From contig CM019075.1 in the NCBI GenBank assembly GCA_009667805.1, positions 12,725,738 through 12,789,737 of the forward strand: a stretch of 64,000 nt of DNA, in the 5' to 3' direction. The notes under the pieces are model-generated. The model saw nothing but the letters and a program-made list of their open reading frames with translations. It had not been told where the DNA came from and searched no databases. The stretch is from Leptobrachium leishanense (Eukaryota > Chordata > Amphibia > Anura > Megophryidae). This document shows positions 23,114 through 35,239 of this stretch, piece after piece; positions within the stretch are counted from its first letter, which is position 1, and the number at the start of each line of letters is the position of its first letter. A program made the position numbers and the translations under genes.

Positions 23114-23799
23114 TGTGACATCCAGGGCTCCGGGTGGCGATCGGGGGGCCCCCGGACACATTGTACCGCCAGCTGGCCGAATGCCAGGAGCTCCGGTGGC
23201 ACTGGCGCAGCTGTGAGTGATCAGGGGGCAGGGCGCGGCGTGATGACGCGGAGCCACCGGGACCTTTAAATCAGGAGCGTGCGCTTACACCTCGCCTTGC
23301 CGTGGAGTTTCATTCCCGCATCGCTAGCTTACCGAATCAGTTTGTATACTTGTTACTTACCCTGCTTGTTCTGAGGACCCGATCTGTTGCCGGTTTTGCC
23401 TGCCATTTGACTATTCTCTCTGTGTACTCCCTGCCTGTTCTGTTTGCCTCCTGTTGCTACTGGTGTGCGCCGATTCTCACCATATACAGTAGCGCAGTAC
23501 AAGTCCCTAAACGTTGCTGACCTGGTTTTGTTATAACAACTACTCTCGCTCTGCGCCCCTGTCTGGTATATTCCGCTGCTTGTTACTGCTGGTGCGCTTC
23601 CATCCTGTCATATACTATAGCGCAGTACAAAAATATATTGATCTCAGTCTGTGGTGTATATTGTTGATGCTGTCTCCCTGGCCTGTGTGGCTGCTGGAGG
23701 TTAGGTTTAGTGGTCCCGAGTCCCGACCATCCTAAGGATTGGAGGGTTAGAGGTCTGTTACCAGGGATCCTACCAGGTCTGTCCTGGGGAATCGTTACA
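23114..23799. mobile_element. Solo LTR, 686 bp, with 5-bp target duplication
   Basis: It starts TGTGACATCCAGGG and ends ATCGTTACA, with the 5-bp duplication 'aatat' on both sides (23109-23113 and 23800-23804). No internal retroviral sequence or second LTR is present, so it is a solo LTR left by recombination between LTRs. TGTGACA...GTTACA ends are common in Ty3/gypsy-type LTRs, so that superfamily is likely but unproven. It sits inside the hAT-type element and is therefore the later insertion. Confidence 0.85.
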
Positions 23800-24218
23800 A
23801 ATATGCGGTGAACGCCGCAGCAAATGTTAATGCTCATTTTTAAATGTTTCTATACATCCTACAAATCCACCACTTCACGGGCAGGTTATGGGGACCTCCT
23901 AGGCACGATATTTGAAGGAACTTTTCGTTTTTTATTCTTCACCTTTATGTCATGGAAAATCACTGTTCCATTAAAAAAGTTTTTTTTAAAACTTTTGTTC
24001 CTTGTTTCCTGTCCCCCAGGGCACTACCCGGACCCCATACACCTTTTATGGCAAATATCTTGCATATATGCCCTCTTGGAGGGAACTCTAAAAATCGAAC
24101 GTTCGAGTCCCATTGACTTGCATTGAGTTTGAATCGTGTTCGAATTCAAACTTTTTCAAATGTTCGTGTTCGAATGCGAACCGAAGACGGGGGTGTTCGG
24201 CCCATCACTACCAGAGAC

Positions 24219-24874
24219 AATTGATTCTGGTCTTCTTGGGCTTCACCTCTCAAGGCACCATGAATAATTAGACCACATACCCTGTGGGTTCGTAGGTGAA
24301 AAAAGGTTGTAAACCTAAACCAGTTGCCATGGAGTGCTCTAGAACTTCATACAACATTATGGTGAAAACCTGTGGAAACTGTGTTATCCTTAAGCACCTA
24401 TTAGGAGAATAGGGTGTCTCCTATTCTAATAGGAGCTTAAATCAATAAAATGTAGTAAAAATGTGTGTAAATAATAAAAAAGGTCCTTTAAAAAAATAAA
24501 AAGGTCTGTGGTTTTTGCTAAAAAATAAAAATAATAAACGGTCTTTAAAAAAATATTCAATTTTTTACATTCAAACCTATGGCCTGTTTAAACCTGTCAA
24601 GGTAAAACACAGAAAATCAGGTAGTTTCCGTGAAATTGTGTGTAATTCAGCGGCCTGAGAATAGTCAAATCAATAGTTTTCAACGGGACAATTTTGGTGC
24701 TGTAAAACGTTGCCAGATTGCACTGTATTTCACTGTCAATTTGCCTGTATTTGGGGAATTGACAGCTTTGCGAACACAAGAATTGCCCCAAACAATTACA
24801 AACAAACAAACAATACATTTATGGTGAAATTCATCGTAAGGTGCAATTTTGGAGGATAGTGAATAACCTGCTAT
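24219..24874. repeat. AT-rich dispersed repeat, copy 1 of the family also at 46745-47345
   Basis: From about 24540 the order of motifs matches intron 3 of adamts4: 'acctatgg', 'gtttaaac', 'aaaatcagg', 'gcactgta', 'tttgcctg', 'gacagct', 'aattgccc' and 'gtgaata'. Divergence is high. The left boundary is unclear. A short palindrome 'ggagaatagggtgtctcc' lies at 24401-24418. Confidence 0.6.
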
Positions 24875-25052
24875 CAGGTCTATTTACTAAAGGTGAAACT
24901 CTGGAGAATTGGCAGAAGTGAAAATTGTAGGTCAAAATGGCCAAACCAAAAAAATTCTCCCATTTATCTCACTTTCCAAATCAGCTATTTTGTCTAGATT
25001 GTTCTCTTCTCCTGCCAGTTCTCCTGAGTTTCACCTTTAGTGAATAGACCTG
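24875..25052. mobile_element. Palindromic MITE, 178 bp
   Basis: Inverted ends of about 40 bp: CAGGTCTATTTACTAAAGGT at the left and the matching ACCTTTAGTGAATAGACCTG at the right. 'tat' flanks both ends. There is no coding capacity; most of its length is the two arms. Confidence 0.85.
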
Positions 25053-25858
25053 TATGAAGCTGCCACCCTACCTGAATAGACTGCTTCCCCCAGCAGTTCC
25101 CTCAACCTATAACCTCTGATCCAGGACAATACCACAATACAAAAAGAAAGTGGATCGACCCTCATTTTCCTACAGAGCACCGTAAACCTCTGCAATAAGC
25201 CCTGCAAACCATGTAAATTTACAGCTTGGGGGATCTGCAGTTTTGGAAAAAAAACACATGTCATCCACTTATAGGGACCCTCTGTGGTTTGCTAGAAGAT
25301 TGGGAAGGGTTTCCTAAAAGATGAAGGGGCTGGATGATTTGAGGATAATAGTATGCAGGAGGCAGTAGCCGAGGTATAAAGCTGCCAAAAGTCAGGAACA
25401 GATGGAGGAACCATTAAACTCTTGCTCTCCCTGAGGGACCAACATGTTGAAGGGGTGTCTTAGTCAAAAGACTGAAACTAATTAGGAGTTCTTGCTTGTT
25501 GTAAAATTATACAGATTTCACAATTTATTGAAAGTTTCGGAATAAATAACAGCACAGCAAGTCCGTGTGACAACGGCGTTAATAACTGGCAATGTCTTCA
25601 TGAAGTCACTGGGTTCAGTTGTGAATAATGATTTCTGAAGCTACAAAGGAAAGTGCAGTATTTGTCTATGTGACATCAAGGACTGTTCGGGACAAAAGAG
25701 AGTTGGTGTTGGTGGTTGGAAACATGGAAAACAGATCTATGCTACTCTGAAATAAACTGCAACGGTTGCAATTCAATGGAATTAGCCGTGTTTATTGGAC
25801 GTTAAGAGTTAGCTAAACAATGAGCCTAAGCCAAGTTGCACTAAGAGACCCTTTAGTC
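25053..25858. other. Intergenic DNA, nothing recognised
   Basis: Only short frames and no element ends are recognised here. Confidence 0.4.
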
Positions 25859-25986
25859 CAGGGGTCGGCAACCCTGACCCTCTCAATCTTTATATATCTC
25901 ATAAATGTCAGTCATTCACATGAATACCTGAGCATCATGGGAGATGTAGTTCACTACATCGGGAGGGCCAAGGTTGCTAACTCCTG
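25859..25986. mobile_element. hAT-type MITE, 128 bp
   Basis: The left end CAGGGGTCGGCAACC pairs imperfectly with the right end GGTTGCTAACTCCTG. Flanks 'ctttagtc' (25851-25858) and 'ctttagtt' (25987-25994) form an 8-bp target duplication with one mismatch, as in hAT elements. The core 'catcatgggagatgtagttc' is shared with 2450-2540. Confidence 0.82.
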
Positions 25987-26119
25987 CTTTAGTTTATGAG
26001 CACCAAGCGTCAAATAATGTATGCAATTACTATGCGGTTCAAAGAATATCGTAGGATGTAAAATTGGTAACATTAGGGTGATGCTCTCTCAGAATACAAA
26101 TCACTATACTTCACCATAA

Positions 26120-26417
26120 GAGAAGTGGATATGGATCCAGATTTTGTCCAGGCACCATAGGATACATACTTTTTTATAGAAAGGATCCAGGCATTCTAGA
26201 AAAGGCTTCAAAGTAGCACTTCTTTACTCAGGAAACCGCAACGTTCAACCACTAAGTGGCTTGATAAAGAAGACCACTTAGTGGTCGAAAGGTTGTGGTT
26301 TCCTGAATAAAGAAGTGATACTTTGAAGCCTTTTCTTGAGTGGCTGGATCCTTGTTATACAAAGTATGTATCCTGTGAAGCCTGGGCAAGCTCTGGATCC
26401 ATGAGCACCCACTTCTG
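26120..26417. repeat. Long palindromic element, arms of about 135 bp
   Basis: The left arm runs from 'agaagtggatatggatcc' through 'aggcttcaaagtagcacttc' to 'ccactaagtgg'. The right arm returns through 'ccacttagtgg', 'gaagtgatactttgaagcct' and 'ggatccatgagcacccacttct'. The loop is about 25 bp near 26265. As RNA it would fold into a hairpin with mismatches. It is probably a foldback transposon copy; no target duplication was identified. Confidence 0.85.
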
Positions 26418-28299
26418 GCTACATTAGTGTGACGTTGCTGTTTGGAGCAGTCTGTTTGGTCTTCTATATTATTATTCAGTCTCTGTATACTGTCCTGTAA
26501 TTACGTAGCTAGCCGTTATCTCTGACACAATTAATATGAAGTAGTCGTGCTTGGCAGTGGGTTCCTCCAGCTTGGTTTTCCCGTCTTCCTGAGAGCAACA
26601 GGAAAGTCCAGCAGCTCAGACGTCAGTGCGAGCTATTTCCAGGCTGCGTTTAACGGGAAGGGCTCACTCACAGCTTCCAGCGATTTTTAGCTTCCCAGGG
26701 CCGCTCTCTCCGCTCGGCGGTCCTCTCTATGGGCTGTGTGTCATACTATAGCGTGTTATGAAGTAAGCACGGGGGGAGGCTGTACATCCCGTTCTCTGGG
26801 TGACAGCTCAGCGCGTCTTTGGTAACGATCCGTGATGTCACTTATGTAATCTGTTTCGTATCAACTATTAGCAAACACAGTGAACTCCTGATGATACGGG
26901 GAGTTGAGATTCTCAACATTATCTGACCTACATGAGCTGCCAGGAATGCATGATTTCTCCCTGTGTTTCTCAAAAACAAAATATTCTACAGCATGGAAAA
27001 AAACCTGCTGAAAAGTTGCAAAATACGCACGCACGTGTGCTACTATCTATGCTTTACAACTCATGGTCTTCAGCCACACAGAGTAACGAAGACTGCGTCC
27101 ACAAACAAATAACATTATATAGACGTTTATACAAATAAAACCACAATAACATACAGATAAATACGGTTTCTATGCACATTTAAGCATAGATAATACATGA
27201 TTAACATATTATTATACGAATATAGATATTTTACAGGAGGGCAAAGTCTGGAATGACATGTATCTTGCTCAGAGACGCTAGCACTATGTCCTTTGGTTTT
27301 TGACACCCTGCAAGCACTCCAAGGATGTTTTGTGGCCGCCACCTTCTGACACGGGTAGCAGCAAGTTGATTTGGATAGGAAATTTGCCTCCCCCCCCCCC
27401 CCACCGCTGGTATTTTGACACTGGCACCTGGTGAGCCACATTCATTATACAGAAGGATAAGACATTTTCTAATGTATCTTTATATACCAGTAACAGATCG
27501 GGATAAAAGGGAATACGGATCCCAGCTGGTCTCCTCTAGCTACACTAGAATCTGCTGGGATTCTTTCCTTTTCATGTTTAGCACAGGTAGTCTTCTGGCT
27601 AGTCTGTCCCGGTAGCCTCCTGACCTTTCAGACGCTGGTAAACAAAGCAAGTATCTGCAAATAAATATTGCCACTCACTTGTTTGTACATGTGTAGACAC
27701 ATTGTTCTCAGGATTGAAAGGATAACCCTGCGATTCTCTTTAAACTTAAAGTATGTGAAATCTTGACGGACGTACAGACTGTTCGTACCAAAACCCCTAC
27801 ATATTCTATATATTGCCTACCTAAATGTCACAACCAAACATTTTTGTGGGATGATGCATGTATCACATCCCCTTTACCTGTTACAAAATCATGAAAGCAG
27901 CCGGAAGTGGAAGCTATGTTATGAAACACGTTACACATACCTCTTATGGACTGACTAAACACCTTGCAAAGGAATTTATTTGCTCATCTCCATCTATTAC
28001 TTGACTACATTTATTATATTATTGGGGGGGTCAGATACGCCCGTTATACACAACTACATTTTAGGGTCCACAGGATGACATATTGCATTACGCCAGATAC
28101 GTGTAAACTATTAGATGTATAATCTACTAGACAGCTATTCACAGCACATCAGATGTTTGGCCCTGTACACGTCCCATGAGATCTATGTCGTGGGACACAT
28201 ACATAAATATCTGTGGAGTCAATGAAGAGAATAAGTCCCCTTGTGGAACCCTCCCTTATTATACTAGTAGCTGCTGAGGTCCTTCAAGCAGCGTTCCAC
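26418..28299. other. Intergenic DNA with a GC-rich patch at about 26560-26850
   Basis: No gene is recognised. The GC-rich patch contains 'tgatgtcac' (26833-26841, CRE-like) and 'gtgacagctcagcg', which could reflect a regulatory island or first exon, but there is no coding support. A C14-type homopolymer run lies near 27390. The rest is AT-rich. Confidence 0.3.
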
Positions 28300-29720
28300 A
28301 TTATACCACTGGATTTAGCATTGCTATAGTGATTTTTACTCCTCTGTCATAACGCTAGATTGTAAATTCCTTGGGGCAGTGAACACCATCAGGCCATTAG
28401 ACTACAGTCTCCTTGTGACAGGAACAATGCTCTAGCACTGGATTGTAGGCTTCTTAGTGGCCTTCATCATCCCACTAGAGTTATGTCTACTCGGAACAGA
28501 GACCCCTCTATATCATTCGATTTTTTGATCAGTGGCCTCCATCATGCCACTAGATTGAATGCGGCTTAAAGATGCGACTTAGAGAGGAGACCCTCACCAA
28601 ATTATTAGATTGTAGGCTTCCCAGTTCAGTAGCCTCCATCGTACTACTAGACTGATGTCACCTTGGGATAGAGACCCCCACGCTATCATTAGAGTGTAGT
28701 TGTCTTAGTTTGGTGGCCTCCACCATAGCACTAGATTGATGCTTCCTTGGGACCGATACCCTCATCATGCCATTAGATTGTAGGCTTCTTAGTTCAGCGG
28801 TCTTCATCGTACCCCTAGATTGATGTCTCCTTGAGACAGAGACCCTTACCATATCATTAGAGTTGTGGCTTCTTTGTTCAGTAGTCTCCATTATGCCAAT
28901 TAATTGATACTTTCTTGGGACAGAGACCCTCACATATCATTAGTTGTGGCATCTTAGTTCAAATGACTGTCATCATACTACTAGACTGATGCCTCCTTTG
29001 GATAGAGGCCCCTCACCATATCAATAGAGTGTAGGTTTTTTGGTTCGGTAGCCTCCATCATACCACTAGTTTCTCCTAGGGACAGAGACCCTCACATATC
29101 ATTAGTCGTGGCACCTTAGTTTAAGTGACTTTCATCATACTACTAGATTGATGTTTCATTTTGACAGACACCCCAGCCATATCAGAGTGTAAGGTTTCTT
29201 GGTTTGGTGGCCTCCATCATAACACTAGATCTAGGTTTCCTTGCAAAGAGACCCTCACCACATCATTAGATTGTAGGCTTTTTAGTTCAGTGGCCTTCAT
29301 CATACCACTAGATTGATGTCTCCTTGGGACAGAGACCTCCACCATATCATTAGAGAGTAGGTTTCGTAGTTCAGTGGCCTCCACGATGCCACTTGATTTA
29401 TGTCTGATTGAGGCAAAAACCCCTCTGTATCATTAGACTGCAGGTCTTTTTGGTTTGTGGTCTCCATCATACCAGTAGATTGAATGAGACTCGGAGACGA
29501 GACTCCCATCATATCAATAGCTTGTAGGCTTCTTAGTTCAGTGGCCTACATCATACTACGAGACTGATGTCTCCTTTGGATAGAGACCCCCACCATATCA
29601 ATAGAGTGTAGGTTTCTTGGTTCGGTACCCTCCATCATGCCAATAGATTAGTTTCTCCTTGGGACAGAGACCCTCATCATATCATTAGATTTTAGTCTTC
29701 GTGGGGCAGCTACAGTCACC
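28300..29720. repeat. Diverged tandem repeat, about 84-bp unit, about 17 copies
   Basis: The unit contains 'cctccatcataccactagat', 'tgatgtctccttgggacaga', 'gaccctcaccatatcattag' and 'agtgtaggtttcttagttca'. The copies differ by many substitutions and small indels, so the array looks old. Open frames across it are repeat translations. Confidence 0.88.
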
Positions 29721-30853
29721 ATACCACCATACTGCAGGGCCCTTGTGGCAGTGTCTCCCTTTAAAAGACTTTAAACTCCCTGAGGCCGGGACTTCTGTTA
29801 TAGTGTTCTGTTAATGTTCCCTTTTACCACTACATATAATGCCACGTGAAATAGGATTTTTACAATAGCAATAAGGTCTCCTGAACGATCCATTACACCG
29901 GTACGCTGTACTCTTGCTGGGCCAGACTTTATGTTCATTCACTGCATAGTAAGGTAAAGCCTCACCATAAAGGGCAAAGTCTGCAGGGCAGGACTGGAGT
30001 GTAAGCCCTTCGTTACCTTGTTTTGCATTTGCCACTTTACTTAATAGGTGTCATTCTTAGACCAATTAAACCATTAAATTGAAATCACCATGGAAGTGTT
30101 TCCTGTTGTAAAACTAGATTGTAAGCTCCTCCGTTACACAATTACAGCTGAATATACCTTGTGTAAGGGATTACTCGTTGGATCATGCATGACTGCATGA
30201 CACCTTTGGATTTTATGTTTGTTATTATTTAGTGGTGAGGATTTCCCACAGCATGTAACATCATAAAATGGGGCGGTAGATCTAGCAAAACAAAATTAAA
30301 GACAGAAACAAGAGGAGTACAGGGCCCTGCTCACAGGAATTTACAGTCTAGAGAAGTTGGAGTGTAGAAGTAAAGGAAGAACAAACTGCAAAAGGATGGG
30401 ATATTTCAAGCTACAACATCGATAAGCAAACAGATCTGTAAAGGGTGGAAGGACGATGTGTTTCTTGGGACAGATCCTTACGTTATACAGCTTCATCGGA
30501 ACGCTAGGTACAACTAATGAAGACTTCACCAAGAATACTGTGTGCTATTCCTCTTAATTAATTACAAAACAAATCTGCAATAACCACGCAGAAGGATGCA
30601 GGTCCAGAACGCTGTGTGTAACATCGATAAGCCAGGGTGATAACATAATGAATCAGCTACGGCATTATTCACCAGGTCGGCACAACCGCAAATTAAAACA
30701 ACTCATATACAATCATTCATTAGGGGACACCCCCAGGTTAAAGCAGGAGGGCCAAGGGGTTAAACATTAACCCCTTCTGACTCCTTCCATCGGTTTTAAC
30801 CCTTAATGTTATTTTAAAACTCACCTTGTATGTAGCGCAGCGCTGGACACTAA
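29721..30853. other. Intergenic DNA with a dispersed-repeat motif at 30300-30365
   Basis: No gene is recognised. 30320-30365 ('agggccctgctcacagga' then 'ttacagtctagagaagttgg') is shared with 32460-32510 and marks a dispersed repeat. 30760-30800 contains opposing 'ggggttaaacattaacccc' ends, possibly a TTAA-target element remnant. Confidence 0.4.
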
Positions 30854-31752
30854 CAGGGTTATTCAAAGAGTTCCGAATTGCTGGCGAAAGGGAACCGAAC
30901 AGTGAAATTCAGCGTATGGTTACCTTTCCTGGCCATTCGGCTATCCAGAGAGCAGGCAGTTCGCCATATCCTGGCGAATTGCCTGCACATACGGTGCCTG
31001 TTCGGTGCCTGTTCGAGGGCAGTGAAATCCCAATAGAGAAGCAATGCTTCGTCTATTCAGAGAACACAAACCAGCAGTGAAAAGTTGCCGAAATGCCCTG
31101 CCATTCGGTGGTTTCATTCGACAGGTTTATTCAGGCGAATCCCATAGGCTTCAATGTTAAAAATATTCCCGTTTTAATTCAATATCATTATAATATTCTG
31201 CAGTAAAGAGTCTCTTTATTTATAGATTTTTTTAGGATCTTTTAGGCATTTTTCGGGAATTTTTTGCGAAATGTTTTTTCTGTTTTTTTTTAATCATTTT
31301 TTCTTTTTTCTGTAACAGCCCTTTTTATTATCAGTCATTGGATTTTATATGTAAATTTCAGACATTTTTGTTCAGTAGTTTCTTTGCAAACAGCGTTTCA
31401 CTTTTCAAACATTCAAGCAAACACTTTTTTTCTCTCACTCCATTTGTCTGTAGTGTCGGGTTTTTCCGGCGGCTGCTCTGTGCTCTGATCGGCTCCTGCT
31501 CGGGTTTCTCCGGCGTGTTCGGCGGGGTTAATCCAGATGTTTTTGCGGGTTTTCGGTGTGCCTTCGCCGGGTTTTGCAATGAGTGTTTTCGGCGGGTTTG
31601 CAGCGGCTTTTCCCTGCACTACAATGGCCCTGTGGTGCTTGCTGAATACACCGCAAGGTCGCCGAAATGGGATCGCCAAATCGTGCCGAATTGAAGAGAA
31701 CGAAAAGTCACCGATCGTTCGGTGACTTTTCGATTCTCTTTGAATAACCCTG
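30854..31752. mobile_element. Inverted-repeat element B (899 bp), same family as 16121-17058, opposite orientation
   Basis: It begins CAGGGTTATTCAAAGAG and ends CTCTTTGAATAACCCTG. It matches the reverse complement of the 16121 element along its length: the 'cgaaaagtcacc' end, the 'ttcggcggggttaatccaga' block, the 'cttcaatgttaaaaatattc' core and the 'gaattgcctgcacatacggt' arm. Flanks are 'taa' and 'tat', so no clear duplication. It has no transposase. Confidence 0.88.
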
Positions 31753-34700
31753 TATGCCTCTGGAAGTGACATGCTGCAGGAATCTGTAGCATGTCACGTA
31801 ACGGGGGTGGGGGCCACACTCCATGGAATAGCTAGCCAATCCAATCAGTGGTAGGAGGAAGGCAGGATCCAAAACTGGTTCCTGCTTCCGGGTCCTGTTG
31901 CCTGACGATCAGATCAGCAGGTCTGGTAGGAGCTAATCCCCTGCTCTAGGAGGGCTGAATCGGCCCACCAAGAGACCCCCAGAGGGAGGAGAGGAGTAAG
32001 GACGCGCAGGGCACCATGATTCACACTGTGTGATCACAATCCATAGAGTGTCCCTTTAACTATATCTGTCGTTAGCGCACAAAAGACCTAATTGTTGCCT
32101 AGTATTCTCTTGGTTGCAGCATCAAGATTTTCTGTAGTAATTATGAACAATAAGGAGTAGGATTTGGTTCTGGTCCTTTAAGTGTGGGATAATGTTTCCT
32201 GCCAAGTGTGAATTAGCAATCTATTTTCATTCATAATTGTATGGAGCACCGTCTCCACCCTGCCGGGAGTATACGTCCAATCCTATGCAGCGGTTCACTA
32301 TTCTGTGTTGAAGTAATAGTAACAAAACATTGTCATTATGGCATTAACCCTAATGTAATGATTGTTATTTATATAGCAGAAGCAGTTTCCTCAACGTTTT
32401 ACAACAAAGAATGGGGAATTAACTGAAAAAACTCAAACATACTTGGAAAGCAGAGACAAGAGGTATAGAGGGCCCTGCTCACAGGATCTTACAATCTAGT
32501 GCAGTTGGGGTGGTGGAGAACAAGATAGGTTACCATTTAATTAGTGGTCAGGTTCACTAGTAGCTAGTGTTTGTATTAGAAATGGTGACGGCATGGTAGT
32601 ATAGCAAGATACAAAACCCATTATGATTTGGGAAGGGGATTAAAAATGTGATACAATAATCTGAAAATAGAGTTTTGAGGAATTATTTTCCCTGAAGGAT
32701 AGGGGAGAGGCTAGTAGGGTGAGTTAGATTATTCCACGGGACTGGTGCCGCTCCTGAGAAGTCTTGGAGGTGCGAGTCAACAGCGATCGATTTGAGAACC
32801 AGGAAAGATTTGCACCCTGAAGACCTGTGTCAAGAAGAGTTTATAGGAGGAGAATGTGGTCGACAGTGTCAAAGGTGGATACGAAGGCCAGAAGAATTAG
32901 CAGAGAGTAGTGGCCTTTTGATTTACAGTCGATTCAGTCATTGGTAGGATTGGTTAAGGCTGTTCCTGTCCAGTACAGGGAGCGAAAACGACGTAGCAGA
33001 GGGTTAAGTGGAGCAGTAGAATTGAGGTAGTCAATTATTTGGATGTAAACAAGCTTTTCAAGTAGTTTGGGACTGAAAGGGAGCAGTGATACAGGGCAAT
33101 AGATAGATGGTGAGTCTAGATCAAGAGAAGATATACTTTACAATGGGTCTAACGTGACATGCTTGAAGGAAGCAGGCAAGACACCAGAAGACAGAGATAA
33201 AACGATATGGGTCACGTATGGTACAGAAAAGTGGAGAGAGTTCGGATAAGGAGTGAGGGGATGGGATTGAGGGTGCACGTGTTAGGGGCGAGACTATGGA
33301 GTACAGAAACCTCCCTTTTCAGTTGTGAGAAGGATTGGATGTCAAATATTATTAGAACGAGGGGTACATCATAAACCCCATGTTGCAGATCATATCTGGT
33401 TAGAGTTTGGGCTAAGGCAACAGGATGCTTAGAGATGGGGGGTGTTTAGGCATAGTTGAGTCTTTGAGTTCAGCACGATATAAAGTTACGGGCACGCTCC
33501 ACCAAGAAACCCATGAATTTACACGTTATCGTCACCAATGCTAAAGCTTCCCAAAGTTTCCTTGACGTTAAACCTCTCCTAAGTCTAACCTCCCCCTTCA
33601 CCGTAACCGTTTTGTTTTTTTTTATGGGGAGGTGGATGGCATGGCGGACCATTGAAAGACTCTGAATATGAGAGTGGCTTGTACAAACAAAAGACAAACT
33701 AAAAACGCTTCAGACAGAAGGCATTGCAACCAGACGCACCAAACAAGTGACTCAGAGACTCAGTATTGAGTGCACCTCAATAAGTGTCTCATAAGAAAGC
33801 CAATAAAGAGCATGAGTGTCCCGGCCAGACAATACTTAAAAGTGGGGATGATGCCTCGCAAAAAGTGCAAATGTTGACAGTGTCTACACTGTAAGGTCCA
33901 TATCCAAGTTAGAGGAGCCATTACAGTAGAGTTACTCTTGTGCAAAATTAGTCTTTTTTCCCCAAATCGCAGAACAATAACAGAGCGAGTACAACCCGCC
34001 GGTAATAGCTGCACTAACTCGGTTTGAGTTGATATTTAGTGAAAATACCATTTAAGAGTGGCTAATCAAGGGGGAATATTCTGCAAAAGAGCCAACAATG
34101 AGATTACATCCCTAAAGGCAAACGTCTATAAGGGGCCGAGAGCCCCTTCTGTAACCAGTCAAATTGTTATCAAGCAACTTTAATGACTCTGCTGCCAGTT
34201 GGCTGAACTAGCCAAGATTTCTACCATATGACTCACCAAAAATCGAACCAGACGAGTACAACTGGTCAATAATAGCACTAAATCGGAGTTCATAAATCCC
34301 ACAACAGTGATATTAACAGTCAGTGCTCAAGTGCTACGCTTCAGCAGCTGTTGGAGTCAGCGATTAAACCTCTTTGGCCACCAAATTGGCCACAGTTGGA
34401 CAACCCGTAAATCTAAAGGAGTGCCGGAAAACAGTATGTATTACTATACTTACAAATAATGACTGATGCTCAGATTTAACCCTTACGAGTGAAAAGACAC
34501 GATTTAAAAAAAAATGGAGTGGGGAGATTTGAAAACCCCTAATTATCTGTTGATTATCCCCAAATCAAACACTCCGACTCACCTTCTTTCTCCTGTTTTA
34601 GGTTGATTATGTGCAAAAAACAAAAAAAAAGAAAATAATTTGCTGTGAAAAGCAACACACAAGGGGCGCAACGAATTAATGAAATGTTCTCTGAATGATT

Positions 34701-35239
34701 CCTCCCTTTTAGAATAAAAGTCAATGGATAAGAAAAAGAGGGTTATAGGAAAATGACTATTTAAAAAAAACTAAAAAAGCAACAAAAGGCGCGGGACAAG
34801 CAGATGAGTGTAGTTAAACAAAGCTGGAAATCAGAGCAATGCAGACATACATAAAAAACAGCTGTGTCAGAATTTGGCCAGTTTCCTTAATTTTATTTTT
34901 TTTCTGCCTCCTCTGAACTCCCACCCCCCCCCTCCAACCCAAAATAAAAAAAAAAAGAATCCCAGGAAAAGAGCCAACTAGTTTAACGATTTCAGTTTTA
35001 AAATTTCCTCTCGCCGGCTACTCATTCTTTGTATTTTATTTAAAAAAAATTTGTACGGTAGTGGGCTGGGTGGAGTGAAAGTGGACATTCATTACGATTT
35101 ATGAGAATAGAAAGGAGGGATAAGATAAAAAAAATAAAAAGCACCATGTGCTACATCTACGCAATTCTTAAGAGTGTTTAGGAAAGGATAAAGAGAAAAA
35201 AAAAGAAAAGAAGAATTGACCAATCTGTGCGTAGCAGAG
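31753..35239. other. Upstream intergenic DNA of adamts4
   Basis: No gene is recognised. 32355-32530 carries a dispersed repeat ('tgttatttatatagcagaag' ... 'gggccctgctcacaggatct') shared with 30300-30365. 32540-33460 is moderately G-rich sequence without stable frames; it reads like an old non-coding repeat, but I cannot name it. 33470-34450 has no recognised feature. 34500-35240 is A-rich DNA approaching the gene. Confidence 0.4.

Larger units (their letters stand above)
22181..24210. mobile_element. hAT-type non-autonomous element, 2.03 kb, with 8-bp target duplication and a nested solo LTR
   Basis: It begins TAGGGATGGGC and ends GCCCATCACTA, an imperfect inverted pair. The 8-bp target duplication 'ccagagac' flanks it exactly (22173-22180 and 24211-24218). 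Sub-terminal DNA on both sides is dense in 'gttcg'/'cgaac' words (22200-22280 and 24090-24200). The interior contains the 'gcagaatattataagcaacg' ... 'acattgaagcctatgg' core shared with the 16121 and 30854 elements, a hairpin at 22872-22996, and the solo LTR at 23114-23799. No transposase frame is seen. Confidence 0.92.
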
